Source: Elysia marginata
Taxonomy: Eukaryota; Mollusca; Gastropoda; Plakobranchidae
Assembly (NCBI GenBank): GCA_019649035.1
Contig: BMAT01011686.1
Span: 36,488-62,152 of the forward strand
Length of the DNA stretch: 25,665 nt
Reading direction: 5' to 3'
Positions 1-11,288 of the stretch are shown here, one piece after another. A model generated the notes under the pieces. It searched no databases, was not told the origin of the DNA, and saw nothing but the letters and a program-made list of their open reading frames with translations. The translations under genes and the position numbers were made by a program. How positions within the stretch are numbered: position 1 is the stretch's first letter; each line of letters begins with the position of its first letter.

Positions 1-34
<34 letters not shown>

Positions 35-39
35 GTCTC
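1..39. repeat. (CT)n microsatellite
   Basis: Pure CT dinucleotide repeat for 28 bases, then imperfect (TCTG/TCTC) units. The array is cut by the window edge. Confidence 0.95.
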
Positions 40-704
40 TTGCTATATCTCTGAGTGCCTTTCTGCATCTTTTTCCCTTTCTCTTGCTTTCTGAGTTGCT
101 GGATATTGCGTTCTATTTGATATTCTTGATAGGTCGAGAGATATAGAAAGAAAGTGAGATATAAAGAGAGATAGGAATGGCACAGATGATGGGAAAGCCA
201 ATTGAAAGAGATGACTAAATATATTGTGACCCAAGGAGAATAGAGGGAGAGATAAAAGAGAACAATGCGATTCCTCTCTGTATCTATTTTTTCCCATCAT
301 TTACACTCTAAGTCTGATTATTGCCTTTTGTTTGTTTCTGTATTTTTGACTTTTTCTCCCTCTCTTTATCTCTTCCTCAACTACTCTCCTTTCTTCCAGC
401 TTCTCTTTTTCTCGTTATCGGTCAAACTTCTTTTTCTGACTGCATAACTATCTTAAAATATTGAGCCATATACTTACATCATTGCCTTTTTCCAACTTCT
501 GCACTATATATTTTTACCATTTTTTTCATATGCCACTACATTATGATGCTATACATATGTATGTGTTTGCTATTCTATTAATTAGTGTGCTTGTATCTTG
601 AAACCGTGCTTGTATAATTCTGTCACATTTCATAATACAGTTCTAACCCTTTTAAGTGGCTTTTGGTAACAAGTAACTGTCACATCAACCATGACTTTAA
701 CTGC

Positions 705-800
705 GTGTGGCATCGCGATCAAGTAGTAGACACCTGGCTCTCGTGCATAAAGGTCTGGGGTTCGAACCCTGGCGTTGCAGGTCGACGTGTAATTTTTTGG
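705..800 (+). mobile_element. tRNA-derived SINE head
   Basis: The stretch has a perfect Pol III B-box GGGTTCGAACCC (758-769) preceded at the right distance by a degenerate A-box region (GATCAAGTAGTAGAC, from about 717). It does not fold into a good cloverleaf: the anticodon arm is poor. That argues for a SINE head rather than a working tRNA gene. The 3' end of the element is unclear. Confidence 0.6.
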
Positions 801-1549
801 GAAAGACTGTTTTACATACATTTCGTTACAGCCCTTAGGCTTTAATTTAATACCTTGCTAACATGCGGTGAAAGATCTTGCTGGCGTGGCGAAGTGATGC
901 CACCGATAGGGCCCTGTATAAAAATGTTATTTACTCTCCTCGGCATTAATAACAAATGGAAGTTGATTAAGATGATGGTATTAGAGTAAGATGCTGGAAA
1001 TTGCTGGTATGAGTGAGCGACACCCACTTGGGGGAACAGCACTACTCCAGTGACTGTCCACTACCCTGATGTCCAGAGTAACGGGGTTTGAGTGACTGGT
1101 CAGTGCCTGCTCTGACAGTCTGTCATTATGGGCATGGAGAAAAATAACCTGTGCTTGAATCTAGTTGATGTGCATGTTTTTTTTTTTTTAACTTTTTGGG
1201 TTGTTTGCTCTCTGCCTGGTCTATGCTTAAACGTAGAATATAAAATATATATTTTAAAGTTTTGTGCTGTATGAATCATCTTTACATTGTCGAGACTGGG
1301 AGCCTTGCTAGCCGATTTTGGTTGATGCCTGGAGAAAGAAAGATTGAGAGGAGAGAAATCGTGTCGAATTTCCATCCAATTCTATATCCATTTCCTTATT
1401 TTTCACTGAGCCACTGATTGCTTAAATTTTCGTTACACATTAATACTGTACTCTTTGAAACTGGGGGTATAGGGTTAGAGGTCTTTTTTTTGCACTTATT
1501 AGCACAAGTATTATACTTTTTGGTTATGTTATTTTATTGTTGTGTGCAG

Positions 1550-1627
1550 GTCCAAGCTTCGTGTGCTCGAACTGCGGGGCTAAGTTTGCGTCCGAGAGGC
1601 TACTGCGCGACCATATGCGCCGACACG
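1550..1627 (+). CDS. HINFP: HINFP exon: C2H2 zinc finger
   Basis: This internal exon has a pyrimidine-rich acceptor ending TGTGCAG and a donor GTAAAG. It enters with two bases that finish a codon and leaves with one base (G) that joins TG of the next exon to make Val. It encodes a finger with FVCSNC as the cysteine pair and HMRRH as the histidine pair, including SERLLRDHM, a signature of HINFP (vertebrate [10 protein letters not shown]). The following residues VNHYKC come from the next exon, so the splice is confirmed by the protein. Confidence 0.9.
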
Positions 1628-4600
1628 GTAAAGTTTGCACTATAATGGCTGTTTGTTATGTTGTTGTCAAAATAACACTATTGTAGTGGTAGTAGTTATG
1701 TTGGTTATAGTGCAGAAGATGTGCACGGAGAGAGGGTAGACAGAGGTAAGATGAAGGGAAGGAGAGAGAGAAATTTAAGAGGGAAGAGGGGAAAAAGGGG
1801 GGGGGGGGGTAAGAATGAGAGCAAGAAAAAAGGAAGAGGAAATGAGATTAAGAAAACTAGGAAGGAAGAAGAGAAGAATAAGAATAAGTTGACCTTGATT
1901 ATGATGATGATGATGATGATGATGAACTTGAAGAAAAAGAAAGAAGAAGAAGAGGAGGAGGAGGAGGCGGCGGCGGAGAGGATTCAACATACCAGCCTTC
2001 CTGTAATAAAGCCATTGTATATAAACACATGTATTACTTTTTTTTCTTACACTGTGAGGTCATTAAACCACTTATATGACACAGTCCTGATCTAAAGCAA
2101 ATGAGAATATGGGCAAGCTAAACTTTTAAAATTTGTTTGTAAATGTAGATTTAATTTTTACAAAGTTTTAGCTTAACATCTATGGGTTTTTTTTTAGATT
2201 ATGTATTAGTCTCCAGTATCAGGTTTATGTTACACTCTTACCAAAGTTCATGTCTATTTTAAGTCCATTTCATGCTACCTTGTAATAGTGCCACTGAGCT
2301 TTTTCTAAAAGTGAATTTAAGGTGCCTTTAAAAAAAAATTAAATTATTATTATTATTAATATTGTTGTTAATGTTATTATTCTTTAAACATCATCATTTT
2401 TTTTATTATTGTTATTATTTAGTTTTATTTAATTGAACAAAAAAAAACAACAAACAAGTAGTTATTCGACACCTGCTTGCAAGTAACCTTAAGGGCACTG
2501 GATATACAGGGGCACTACTATATTACTAGGCATTAATAACATGATATCTTTTTTAAAAAGTTACTCAATTAGACTAGGAATTTGTTGCTGTGTTGAGTTT
2601 TCTTTCTTATTGGTTATTTTACATCTCTGTAACATTTGCACTGCTGCATTCTGATTTCAGTGAATCACTACAAGTGCCCGCTGTGTGACATGACCTGTCC
2701 ATCCCCGTCCGGTGTTCGAGATCACGTGAGATACAGACATTCTGAGGAGCGCTCCTACCACTGCTCGCACTGTGACTACAAGTATGAGCCTGCCGTCGTC
2801 GGTGACAATTTGCAAACTCTGCCCTTTGAATAAGACTATTGTATGTCCGCCAGGGACAATTTTTCAGGACAGCCAAAAAAACCAACCCAAATTTACGCAA
2901 AGTTCTTTCATATGATAAATTTAGAGTTATGTTAATGCAAGAATTTGTTGGCATAGAAAGCTCAAACTAGTCAGAAAGATGAGCATTGTTGCACGCTATT
3001 GTGCTGATATTGTTATTGTTATTATCATTACTATTATCATCGTTCTTCTTCTTCTAATTCTTCTTCTTCTTCTTCTTCTTCTTCTTCTTCATCTTCTTCA
3101 CGATTTTGGCATTTCTGCACATAGTATGTTTTGTCTTAAAGCGGCAGAACTACACATGTCCAAAGACCAACTTTTTTTTTCCCTGAAAGACAGAATCAGT
3201 TGCTTCCCCAGTGTTTTAAATATTGCGGTGCACACCAAAATTACCTAAGAAAAGTTGTGACTTTTTTGTCATATTGTCAAATTTTAGTTTTTCTAAAATT
3301 GAAAATTCAGACCATGTTAGTTAGTTAGGTGAGCTTAATTGGATCATGGTTTGCTGTCACAAAGCTTTGATTCACAGTTTTGTAACTCTTAGATGTTTTA
3401 TATCCAAATATGCAAAATAAACAAATGAGACCTAAATGGTTTATGGTTTTCACCGACAATTTTAATTTTTTTTTGTATAAAATAAAATAGCCCAAGGGAT
3501 ATAACTCAAAGAATGGTTTTAAAGATTGGAACTGAAATTATTTACTTAATTATTAGATTTATTTTCATACATTACACAATTAGTTTGTTGAATATGTCTT
3601 GCAACCAGTCCAAATGAGTCTTAAGTCGAAACTGAGATGTAGTCAGATATTGGTGTCACAGAAAAGCTTTTTTTTTCTTAGAGCATTAAACCAGTGGTGT
3701 AAATGCCATGAAAAAAACCAACAGTGTTTAAATTGATATGATGAGCTCAGTAACCTTTTGCGATAAAAACCTGTTGGGTTATTTTTTTTTTTTTTTTTTT
3801 TGTAAGGTTATCAGATCATCACACCTGTTTTTGTTCATGTTGAAAGATTATAAACATCATCACACCCTTTCTCTAGACTATTTTTCACAAGTTTTAATAT
3901 TTCAAAGATAACCAATTTTAATTTTTTTTTTTTCTCCTTCCCCCAAATTCCTTTTGATTTCCCAGAGCTAAAACAGCGGCAGACTTGCGGAATCATTTGC
4001 TCACTTGTACCCAGTCTGGCGAGACAAACGGGGCGCAAGCGAGAAAGGCGAAAACTTTACCGCTGGAGGAAAACAGCAATGAGGCTACCAGTGAGGATGA
4101 GGATGAAGAGCAGGAGGAAGAAGAAGAAGAGGAGGAGGCGAGCAGCAAGCTGAATCAAAACATCAAAAAGCAAATTCAATTGGCTGAGAAGGAGAATGGC
4201 ACAAGGCATCATAAAATTCGGCACACGCATCTAGGAGAGAGGCGGGGTGGTGATGTAGGTGTCTAGTTCTTGAAAATCTACCTTATAAACAAATCTCGCA
4301 GTCAGTTGCTCTTAATGAATTTGAAGTCAGAGGTTTGAGCTTTTCAGGGGCATATTCCTTTGAAAGCATTTACAGCAAAAAAAAAAAGTATTATTTTTTA
4401 ATTAACTGCAAAAATGTACCTTAGAGGTTGTGTAACCTGTAATGTTTTTACAATTTTTCCAGGTTGCTCGTAGGTGGTGTAAGGTAAAAAAATGTTTTCG
4501 AGCTGTTGATTATTATCTGTTGTTTTTTTTTTTTTTACAATTTTGCTATGACTCAAGATTTGCTTTTGTATTTTACTAGACTCTTCCTTTTTTATTGATT

Positions 4601-7600
4601 TGAAGGCTATTTCTCATGAAGGAGTGCTCTTAAGTTTTTTGACAACCATGATGTCGTATTGAGATAACATTTTATTCCTCTTTTCTCAGTTACAGTGTCT
4701 TCGCAGAAATTAATGTACTATAAGACAGTGTTGGTTTTACATGCATTGACAAACAGACCAAATCAGTCCTTGCAAAACGTTATTGCACACTTTCACACTC
4801 AACTTTAGTAGGATATCATATTCTTAGCTATCAATTTAAGCTGTCATATATATGATTAAAAACATTATAAATCAATATAAATTTTTAATGTAGCCTGAGA
4901 ATAGTTTCACAGGAAATGTCAAGTTTTTTAATTTGACCACCACTTGGAGTTGTATCAATTAGTGAATATGCTTCATGTGTCGTTTCATGCAACGGATAGT
5001 TTGATGCGATTAAATTATTTTAAGCTACAGGAAAGCAGAGTGAAATCTCCTCTTTATCGTCAAGAGAAAACCTTATCAACAGAAATGTTCTTATTTGTTT
5101 TGCAACCAATCAAAGGGAGTCTTAAGTAGAATTGGAAGGTAGTAAGATATTGGTATATATCACACAAAAGCTTAATCTCTCTCTGCTTTCAATTACAACA
5201 AACAGAAAAGCTTTATCATAATTCTGTGTGAAGTTTGAAGTCGGCAGAGATATGTATCCTAAAACTTCAAAAAAAGGAGAAAATTGTGTTTAAAGCTTTA
5301 GACAACTTTAAAAATGTAAAGCCCTTTTCAACCATTGCAAATAAAATTAAACACATGAATATTGGAATTTCAAAATGAATCAGGTGTATATATATGTTCA
5401 GAAATGGCTTTAGCGTCAATATTGAAAATTAAAATAAAATTTGACTTCAGAACACCCACTAAACTTTGAAAGCCTGTATTTTAAAACGAGGCTGTGCAAC
5501 TTAAAGTTCATTGGGATAGAATGCAAGTCATTCAAGTAATTCAAAAGTCTTGTCAATGCAGGTAAGGGTAAAATTATACGTTATGAGAAAGAACCTATTA
5601 GAGCAGCCAAATGGTACTAGTATTTTAGTACCAAAGATGCTACCAGCAATATTCTGGAGAACTGATATTAAACTTAGAGTATTGAATTAAGCTACAACTT
5701 GGGGGTAAACATATGTTATCAATAAAATTGGAGAGGAGTTCTTAGTCGAGGTAAAAACACAAGCCAAGCGTCTATCACTAAATCGCAATGCCACACTTTT
5801 TCTGTTAGCAATATCCTTGTCTTAAAGTGAAGGTGTCGTAGCTAATATTCTGAGATATAATTAAGAAGACAGCATAAAAAATCGCTACAGTTTTTTTTTT
5901 CCTCAAATTTTCTCATCAGTAGGTGTCTTCTAGAACAAATTTTCCGAAAAACTCTTGATTGAAAATTAAGACGGGATCGTACATTAAGGATGTTGCAGCA
6001 AAAACACATGGTCTATATATATATATGTACATATAAAATGCATTATTTTTTTTTATCTTTTTTTTATTGCAAGTATGGAAATACTGAGAAAATTTTTGAA
6101 AGAGAAGTTTTCAAAAGATTGGAGCCAGTTGGTGTAGGTTTGTCATCTTCAGAATAATATAACATCAACTATCTCACTGTAACCTTTACTCTGATTCTTT
6201 GTTTTCTATTTTGTCCAGCCGCCATTCCAGTGCCACCTGTGTCAAAAGTACTACAAGCGTGGGTCTGTCCTGACCTTGCACCTGAAGGAAGTCCACTCCT
6301 ACACTTGGCCGTCTGGACACAGGCGGTTCCGGTCAGTACAAGCTTTGGTCATCTGTGTTAGGAATTTTCTTTACAAGGGGATGTAAATTTGTCCTTTTTA
6401 AGAGTTTCATGACAAAAATATTTGTGTAAAAATATTTTTTGTGTGTTTTTTTTTTTTATTTTGTTAGAAATGTAATATTCTTACAGTAAAGGTGTAGCAG
6501 CCAATACAAAGAATAAAACCATGACACACTTTTTAGTTTTTTTTTTCAAACATTTTTTTATAAAAAAAAGCTCAGCTTGTATTAAGTTTTTTTCAGGAAA
6601 CCTTTCAATTCCTTTTGTAAAAAATATAAAATAATTTTCATCAGGCTTGAGTTGTATACAAACTTTTTTTTTATTCATTATCTACATCCTTACTTGTAAA
6701 ACTAGAGATAAAGTCAAGTCTATATTGTTTTGTCACAAACAGAAGAAAACAGTACGAAAATTGGCATGGGATTACTTCCCTTTTTCTGTTTCTTTGCTAG
6801 GCTAAAACAAGTATACTCTAAAAGAAATATAACTTGATATATCCTGAAGATAAGAAAACAAAGCGCAATGAGTTGGGCATGATTTAGAAGGCGTTCTCAT
6901 GTATTCTATTTGTACTCTTGAAAAATGTTAAATATTAAACAATTTTTTGAGCAGAGTAGGAAAGATAAACTCAATTACTCCTGAGAATTCCCAACTCAGA
7001 ACTATTCACCTATTTACTATAAATTAGTATAATTTTAAGGAAAATCAATAGGTCAACCTGAGGACAAAATAAACAAAACAGTTGTATGTGTATTTGTTCA
7101 ATTTTTGTTATTTTTTATGCTAAACTCTCAAGTTGCTGAAATAAAAATCTGAAAAAGTTGCAAACTCATAATTGAAGTTATCAGTAACAGTAATTTTGGT
7201 CTAGATGAGGACACAACGTACCTAGGCTGTTGCTAGACCTTTCTTTCTAAGTTTCTCACCTTAGATTTTTTTATTTGTTGCCTAACGGCGCTGCTCTGTG
7301 GCGACACACTTATGCTGAGTAACGAAGCCAAATTTCCCGACTGGAGTTAATAAAGTGTATAAAATAAATTTAAAAAAAAATAAATAGATTTCAATTTAGA
7401 GAACGTTCAAGCATCTTTTTCAAAATCCAAAGTAAACTTAATCTTGAGAGTTAATTTAGAACTAGACCTAGACCTGTCCCTTTACAATCGATAATATGAA
7501 AACTTTTAGAATTCCTTTTTTTTTGGTTCTTCCTTTTTCCCTATGTTTTCAATCAGCAATAGGTTTAATGTCTTTTCTCAAAGTGTTCTTAATTTCATGA

Positions 7601-10600
7601 AACTTTCCAACGTTGTGTACCTCAGATAAATGCATTTTTAATTTTTAAATAGCAATTCCTCATAGTGTAAAAATTGCAAGAGTCTCACTCAGACTGTACT
7701 CTTCTATATAAGGAGAGGATTTTTTATATAACTCTTCTTCCTCTTTATGTCTTTTCAGGTACAAGTTACATGAGGATGGATTCTGGCGACTTCAGACTGT
7801 GCGTCTTGAGAGCGTGGAAGTGAGCGAGCAGCTTCTAGGCAAAAAGATAAGGTCTCGTCAAGGATCTGATGATGACGATAGTGATGACGACAGCGACGAC
7901 AGCCAAAGGCTAACCATTGATGAGAGTGGGAAGAGAGGAAACAGAAATGCAAAAGCAGGGCCTGCGAAAAGTTCCAAAACAAACTCACGCACAAAGAAGT
8001 CAGGATCACAGGTTGAAACTCGTAGCTCTCCAAGAAAAGGCCGTGCAAGCGCAGAACATCTTTCTTCAAATCATCCGAGCCTTGAATCTCAAAAAGATAA
8101 AAACACTGATGTTTCTAGAGAGGGTAGTTCCTGTGAAGTTCAGTCAGAGACAAGTTTAGAAAGTGAACAGGAGCCTGGAAATGATGCGTCTAGGAAAAAT
8201 ACAAGAAGAAGATGTAAGAGGAAGAGAATAGCATCTGAAGAGGAAGGCGCTGACAATTGCAATACAGACTCCTTGTGCAATCATGACAGGCGAAGGCCTG
8301 GAAAGAAAACGAAAACCATCGCACAAGACCCCAGCCCTGAACTTGGTATTTCAACCCGGTCATCCCCTTCTAAAACAGCCAATGGGAAGGCCAATGGAAG
8401 TGATAAATCATTGATATTGTTGGCAGCAGCCGCCGCTGGCCTAGACACTCAGTCAGACCAGATTAAAGAAGATACCGATACTCAAGGCAAACAACTTTCA
8501 ATGCCCTCCATCGATGATTTTTCTTCAGCGCAGGCAGTTTCCCATTTAGGGGCTGACGGTGAATCTCAGACAGATAGTGATGCTGTGTCATCAAACAAAT
8601 GTTATGTGGAGCTTCATTCGGAAGACCAATCCAAAGACACCCAGATTAACCACAGGAAGGCCAAATCTTCGCCTGTCCCTTCAGGAGGTAAGAAAGCTGA
8701 CTCTGGCAGGCCAGTGAGAAAGGGGAGAGCAATGCCCACTAGGTTTAGCACTAGGCGCTCAAACATATTTCAAGAGCTTTCTCAGTCTTCTAGCACTCCT
8801 GTCTTCAGAGGCAGTTCAGCAACATCACGCTTCTCTCCTAAAGCAGCAAAGGACAAGGAGTTGGAGTGTGAGAGAGTTGATATGTCCCCAGCAGCTGCTT
8901 CTACCATCAGCTCTTCCTCTGCATGGATGCCTCCCTCTGTTGAGGGATTTGAGTCTTTAGTTGACGAAAGTGATGCAGCGTCCGCCTGCGCGACACCACG
9001 TTACGGGACAGACACTGATTTCTCAGAATTCAATCCAGACTCGCCAGGCAGCTCTACTTCAGTGTACGCAATCAACCCCCAGTACATCCAGATGATGAAG
9101 GAACGGTTACAACAACAACAGCGGCAGCAACAGCAGCAATGTTCTCAAGTCTCTGAGGTTTCAGGTTCGGAGACACCAGCAGAGCCACCAGAGCCTCCTG
9201 CAGCCTCAATAACTTCCGTCTTGTCAAGTCAAAACAGTGACCCTGTGACAGGTGACCTAAGCCACCACCAAAGTTCAACCTCAGCAGAATCAGCTGACCC
9301 TGTAATCTCTTCTACCAACAGCGATCTTCCCCGTGAGGCCCCTGCTGCAGCGTTTGCTCATCACCGAGAGGACACAAACGACAGCTGGTTTGCTCTCTTG
9401 ACGCAGGCAGAACTTTGCCGAGAGGAGCAGCAGAGACAACAGCTCCCAGAGTCATCCCCCAGTCAATATGCCGAGGTCATTGTTGGCTCTGGTTCCCAGC
9501 TGTCTTCTCTTGCCGGTGTAGGTGCCTGTATGGTTGAACAAGAAGCTGGACATTTAGTAGAGCCATTACAACAGCAGAGAGAGCAAGAGGATGAGAATCA
9601 AACGTACCATCACCATCATCATCTTCATATCCAGCAGCAGCAAGAAACTCAGCCATATTCAACCATCGTTTCTCCATCTACCAACACTTATACCTCAACA
9701 TCAATGTCTACGTCACCCCGTAAAGCGACCACCAGCTCATCGTTGTCGCCACCAAAAGCAATGTTCCCATCGCCAGAGAAGTCTTTCTTCACAATCGGCT
9801 GGGAACTGGGTGCAGGGGTGAGCCCTATTAAACAGGAATTCAAGTTCCTGGTGCCACCAGAAGATGTATCCAGGCCATCGGTTAAATTTGACCACAGCTT
9901 GGAAAGAGACAGTGTTGTGGCAGAGATAGAGTTGAAATGCGATGAGGATGCTGGTTTGAACTTTGAAAGAGATACTGCCAACAGCAGCAGCACTAACAAG
10001 TCATCTGCTGGCGACAGCAACAGTAATAACGGTAGTATTGCAGCATCCTCGCAAGTAGCCTCCGCACCAAACCTTGGACTTGAAAGTGAAGAGGGTCGAC
10101 TTGAGACCTTGCAAGCTGTGAGCAACATTGCTAGTATCTCCACCACTGTGGTCAGCGATCCTCCTGTCGGGACATCACTACCAGCTGTCACAGCTGAGGA
10201 GGGAGAGAAAGTTGTGGTGCTGAATGACACAGGTATTGTGATGTGTGGGGATGCGACTGATGCTAGTGCTCCCCAAGAGCTGTACCAAGTGGTGGAGGGA
10301 CCCAATGGGGAGTATCAAATCATGGGTCTCACCAGCGCTGACCTCTACAACTTTGTAGACAGCGAGGGAAGGAGTGTGGTTTTCTCCCAAACAGCGGATG
10401 CTACGGGTATTGACAACAGCACAGACCAAGTGGTAACCAATTGTACGGATTCCTCATTTGTGGCAGTAGACAAAAGTACTGGTTTGGTGCTACATGGTGT
10501 GGAGACTGTTCAAGATGGTAGTGGTTGTATCAGCGGTACACATAATAATAGCTCTCAGGATGTTGATAAAGAAGGGGAAACGACTCCATGTAAGATTGAC

Positions 10601-11266
10601 ACAGCCTCTGGGGATACAGGGTTAGAGCTGACGTCACAAAATATGCCATGTCTCAACCCCCAGAACTCTGAGGTAGCAGTTGGTTCAGGCAATATACAGA
10701 CAGAAGGTGATACCATAGAAGGCATTTCTAGTGTGGATCAAACTTGTGCGGTAGTTGTAGAACTTGGTGCTGCTAGTTTACAGTCTCACAATGCTTATAC
10801 GTGTAGTATACGAAAGCCTGGCCAGGTAGATTATGTGGAAACAGACTCTCAAGGGAATCTTGACAGCAATGTCAAGGACAGAGGGAAAGTACTTGGAGAT
10901 TTGTCTACAACTTCCTCATCTGATGATGCTGAGACACTAAATGCTGAAGAGGTTGTCTCTGAACCTGGAGGTCTCAGAGACACAGACAGTACGACGCGAC
11001 AAGGGCAAGAAGATGGAGAGACGAAAGAGGAAGGACAGGCTAGTAGGAACGTGAACAACAATAACAGTTCTGAAGTTAATGGTGCTAATGTTAGAGATGA
11101 TGATGAGGTTGATAAAAAAGATGATAATAATGATGATAAGGACGGTAGTGGTCTATACAACCTCCAAATGTTAGGAGATGTTGCGCTCAGCAGTGACGGA
11201 CCTGTAGAGGCATCCAGAGATAATACTTTGCAGTCTACAGATGAGGGAACTGATGAACTTTGTTGA
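1550..11266 (+). CDS. HINFP: Histone H4 transcription factor HINFP (MIZF), 3' part of gene, five exons
   Basis: HINFP is a nuclear C2H2 zinc-finger protein that binds the H4 histone promoter element and activates histone H4 genes at the G1/S transition. The exons join in phase (1550-1627, 2661-2781, 3966-4254, 6219-6331, 7759-11266) to 1368 residues plus stop. Recognition rests on family-specific stretches rather than generic fingers: [26 protein letters not shown], then [20 protein letters not shown] and SVEVSEQLL, all near-identical to vertebrate HINFP as I know it. Every intron has GT-AG ends. The N-terminal fingers must be encoded before base 1550, largely outside the window. Vertebrate HINFP is about 517 residues; here the last exon alone is more than twice that, mostly disordered. 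One internal finger looks degenerate. The family call is very secure; the end of the third exon is the least certain boundary. Confidence 0.93.
1628..2660 (+). other. HINFP intron with simple repeats
   Basis: GT-AG intron. It contains a purine-rich block (1735-1980) with a run of 13 G (1797-1809), an (ATG)n array (1901-1924) and GAA/GAG repeats (about 1930-1968), then AT-rich DNA with ATT repeats near 2340-2420. No gene is seen. Confidence 0.85.
1735..1980. repeat. Purine-rich tract with (ATG)n and (GAR)n
   Basis: Polypurine DNA with 13 consecutive G, eight ATG units in a row and an imperfect GAA/GAG/GCG triplet array. Its open frames come from the simple repeats and are not genes. Confidence 0.9.
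2661..2781 (+). CDS. HINFP: HINFP exon: zinc finger plus cysteine half of the next finger
   Basis: The acceptor is CTGATTTCAG and the donor GTATGA. The exon carries 39 whole codons between split codons. It encodes the finger [20 protein letters not shown] ending RYRH, then the linker SEERSYHC and the Cys pair CSHC of the next finger, which is completed in exon 3966-4254. The CDMTCP motif and RYRHSE linker match vertebrate HINFP closely. Reading on past the donor gives a stop soon after, at 2830-2832, which fits an intron there. Confidence 0.9.
3042..3100. repeat. (CTT)n microsatellite
   Basis: Near-perfect CTT/TTC triplet repeat of about 60 bases inside an intron. Confidence 0.95.
3599..3669 (+). 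repeat. Dispersed direct repeat, copy 1
   Basis: It matches 5100-5173 over about 70 bases: both begin TTGCAACCA, share GAGTCTTAAGT and AGATATTGGT, and end AAAAGCTT. The element type is unknown. Confidence 0.65.
3966..4254 (+). CDS. HINFP: HINFP exon: finger completion, acidic insert, finger remnant
   Basis: After a pyrimidine-rich acceptor ending TTTCCCAG, the exon completes a Lys codon and gives [15 protein letters not shown], the second half of the finger begun in the previous exon. The last zinc ligand is Cys instead of His (H-x3-C). A low-complexity Glu/Asp run (about 4096-4140) and a charged helix-like stretch follow, then [16 protein letters not shown], which resembles the histidine half of the next vertebrate finger with no matching Cys pair before it. 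I place the donor at GTAGGT (4255), because it leaves phase 0, as the next exon needs. Another possible donor is GTGAGG near 4091, which would require an additional exon not found by eye. Confidence 0.72.
5100..5173 (+). repeat. Dispersed direct repeat, copy 2
   Basis: Partner of 3599-3669, with small insertions. The two copies lie in different introns of HINFP in the same orientation. Confidence 0.65.
5604..5684 (+). repeat. Weak dispersed repeat, copy 1
   Basis: Shares a run of similar blocks with 11289-11372: a TTTTAGTAC-like core, then CAATAT-CTGGAGAACTG and ATTAAACTTAGAGTAT, the other copy having CAATACTGGAGCACTG and ATCAAACCTTAAATAT. Identity by eye is roughly two thirds. Confidence 0.4.
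6219..6331 (+). CDS. HINFP: HINFP exon: last zinc finger and WPSGH motif
   Basis: The acceptor is TTTTGTCCAG and the donor GTCAGT. The exon starts in phase 0 and encodes [18 protein letters not shown] and then TLHLKEVH, a full C2H2 finger, followed by [12 protein letters not shown]. The WPSGH-x-RFR motif directly after the last finger is a hallmark of HINFP. The last codon is split: CG here and G in the next exon make Arg, continuing as YKLHEDGF. Confidence 0.92.
6332..7758 (+). other. HINFP last intron
   Basis: AT-rich GT-AG intron with several poly-T runs. I see nothing else that can be named in it. Confidence 0.8.
7759..11266 (+). CDS. HINFP: HINFP terminal exon: conserved junction and long disordered tail
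   Basis: The acceptor is GTCTTTTCAG and the stop TGA is at 11264. The first 35 residues ([24 protein letters not shown]) are the conserved block that follows the fingers in HINFP. The other 1130 or so are low in order and rich in Ser, Asp, Glu, Gln and Thr: an Asp/Ser acidic run (7862-7905), basic clusters RRRCKRKR (about 8200-8225) and RRRPGKKTK (about 8290-8315) that look like nuclear localisation signals, a polyGln tract (9110-9139), a His/Gln tract (9605-9648), an IKQE sumoylation-type motif (9827-9838), a more ordered-looking hydrophobic block [17 protein letters not shown] onward (10277-10375), and an acidic Asp/Asn tail (11094-11150). The block at 10277 may correspond to the VVNQ...IVYYVLSE segment of vertebrate HINFP; that is a weak comparison. 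Confidence 0.92.
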
Positions 11267-11288
11267 GAGACAGGGATTTACTACAAAG

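Larger units (their letters stand above)
1..1549 (+). other. Upstream HINFP intron (partial)
   Basis: No coding exon is visible. It holds a (CT)n microsatellite at its start, a tRNA-derived SINE head near 705-800 and a stretch at 860-1130 of higher complexity that looks like transposon remnant but that I cannot name. It lies directly before the first visible exon, so it is best read as intron of the HINFP gene. Confidence 0.7.
2782..3965 (+). other. HINFP intron
   Basis: GT-AG intron. It holds a (CTT)n microsatellite (3042-3100), a dispersed repeat copy (3599-3669) and a poly-T run (3782-3801). I looked for a missing zinc-finger exon (Cys-x2-Cys or Cys-x4-Cys patterns) and found none. Confidence 0.8.
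4255..6218 (+). other. HINFP intron
   Basis: AT-rich intron between the acidic-insert exon and the last-finger exon. It carries the second copy of the 70-base repeat (5100-5173) and one copy of a weaker repeat (5604-5684). No coding exon for the missing zinc finger could be found by eye. Confidence 0.75.

Noticed and set aside
758..769. Functional tRNA gene around a perfect B-box
   Set aside because: The A-box region and anticodon arm are too degenerate for a cloverleaf.
1721..2095. 124-residue open frame on the plus strand
   Set aside because: It is built from purine-rich triplet and ATG repeats within an HINFP intron; composition alone explains it.
7755..8069. Minus-strand open frame over the start of the last HINFP exon
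   Set aside because: Shadow of the coding exon, which has clear homology on the plus strand.
9688..10305. 205-residue open frame on the minus strand
   Set aside because: It lies antisense to the long HINFP exon and reflects its codon composition; it has no recognisable domain.
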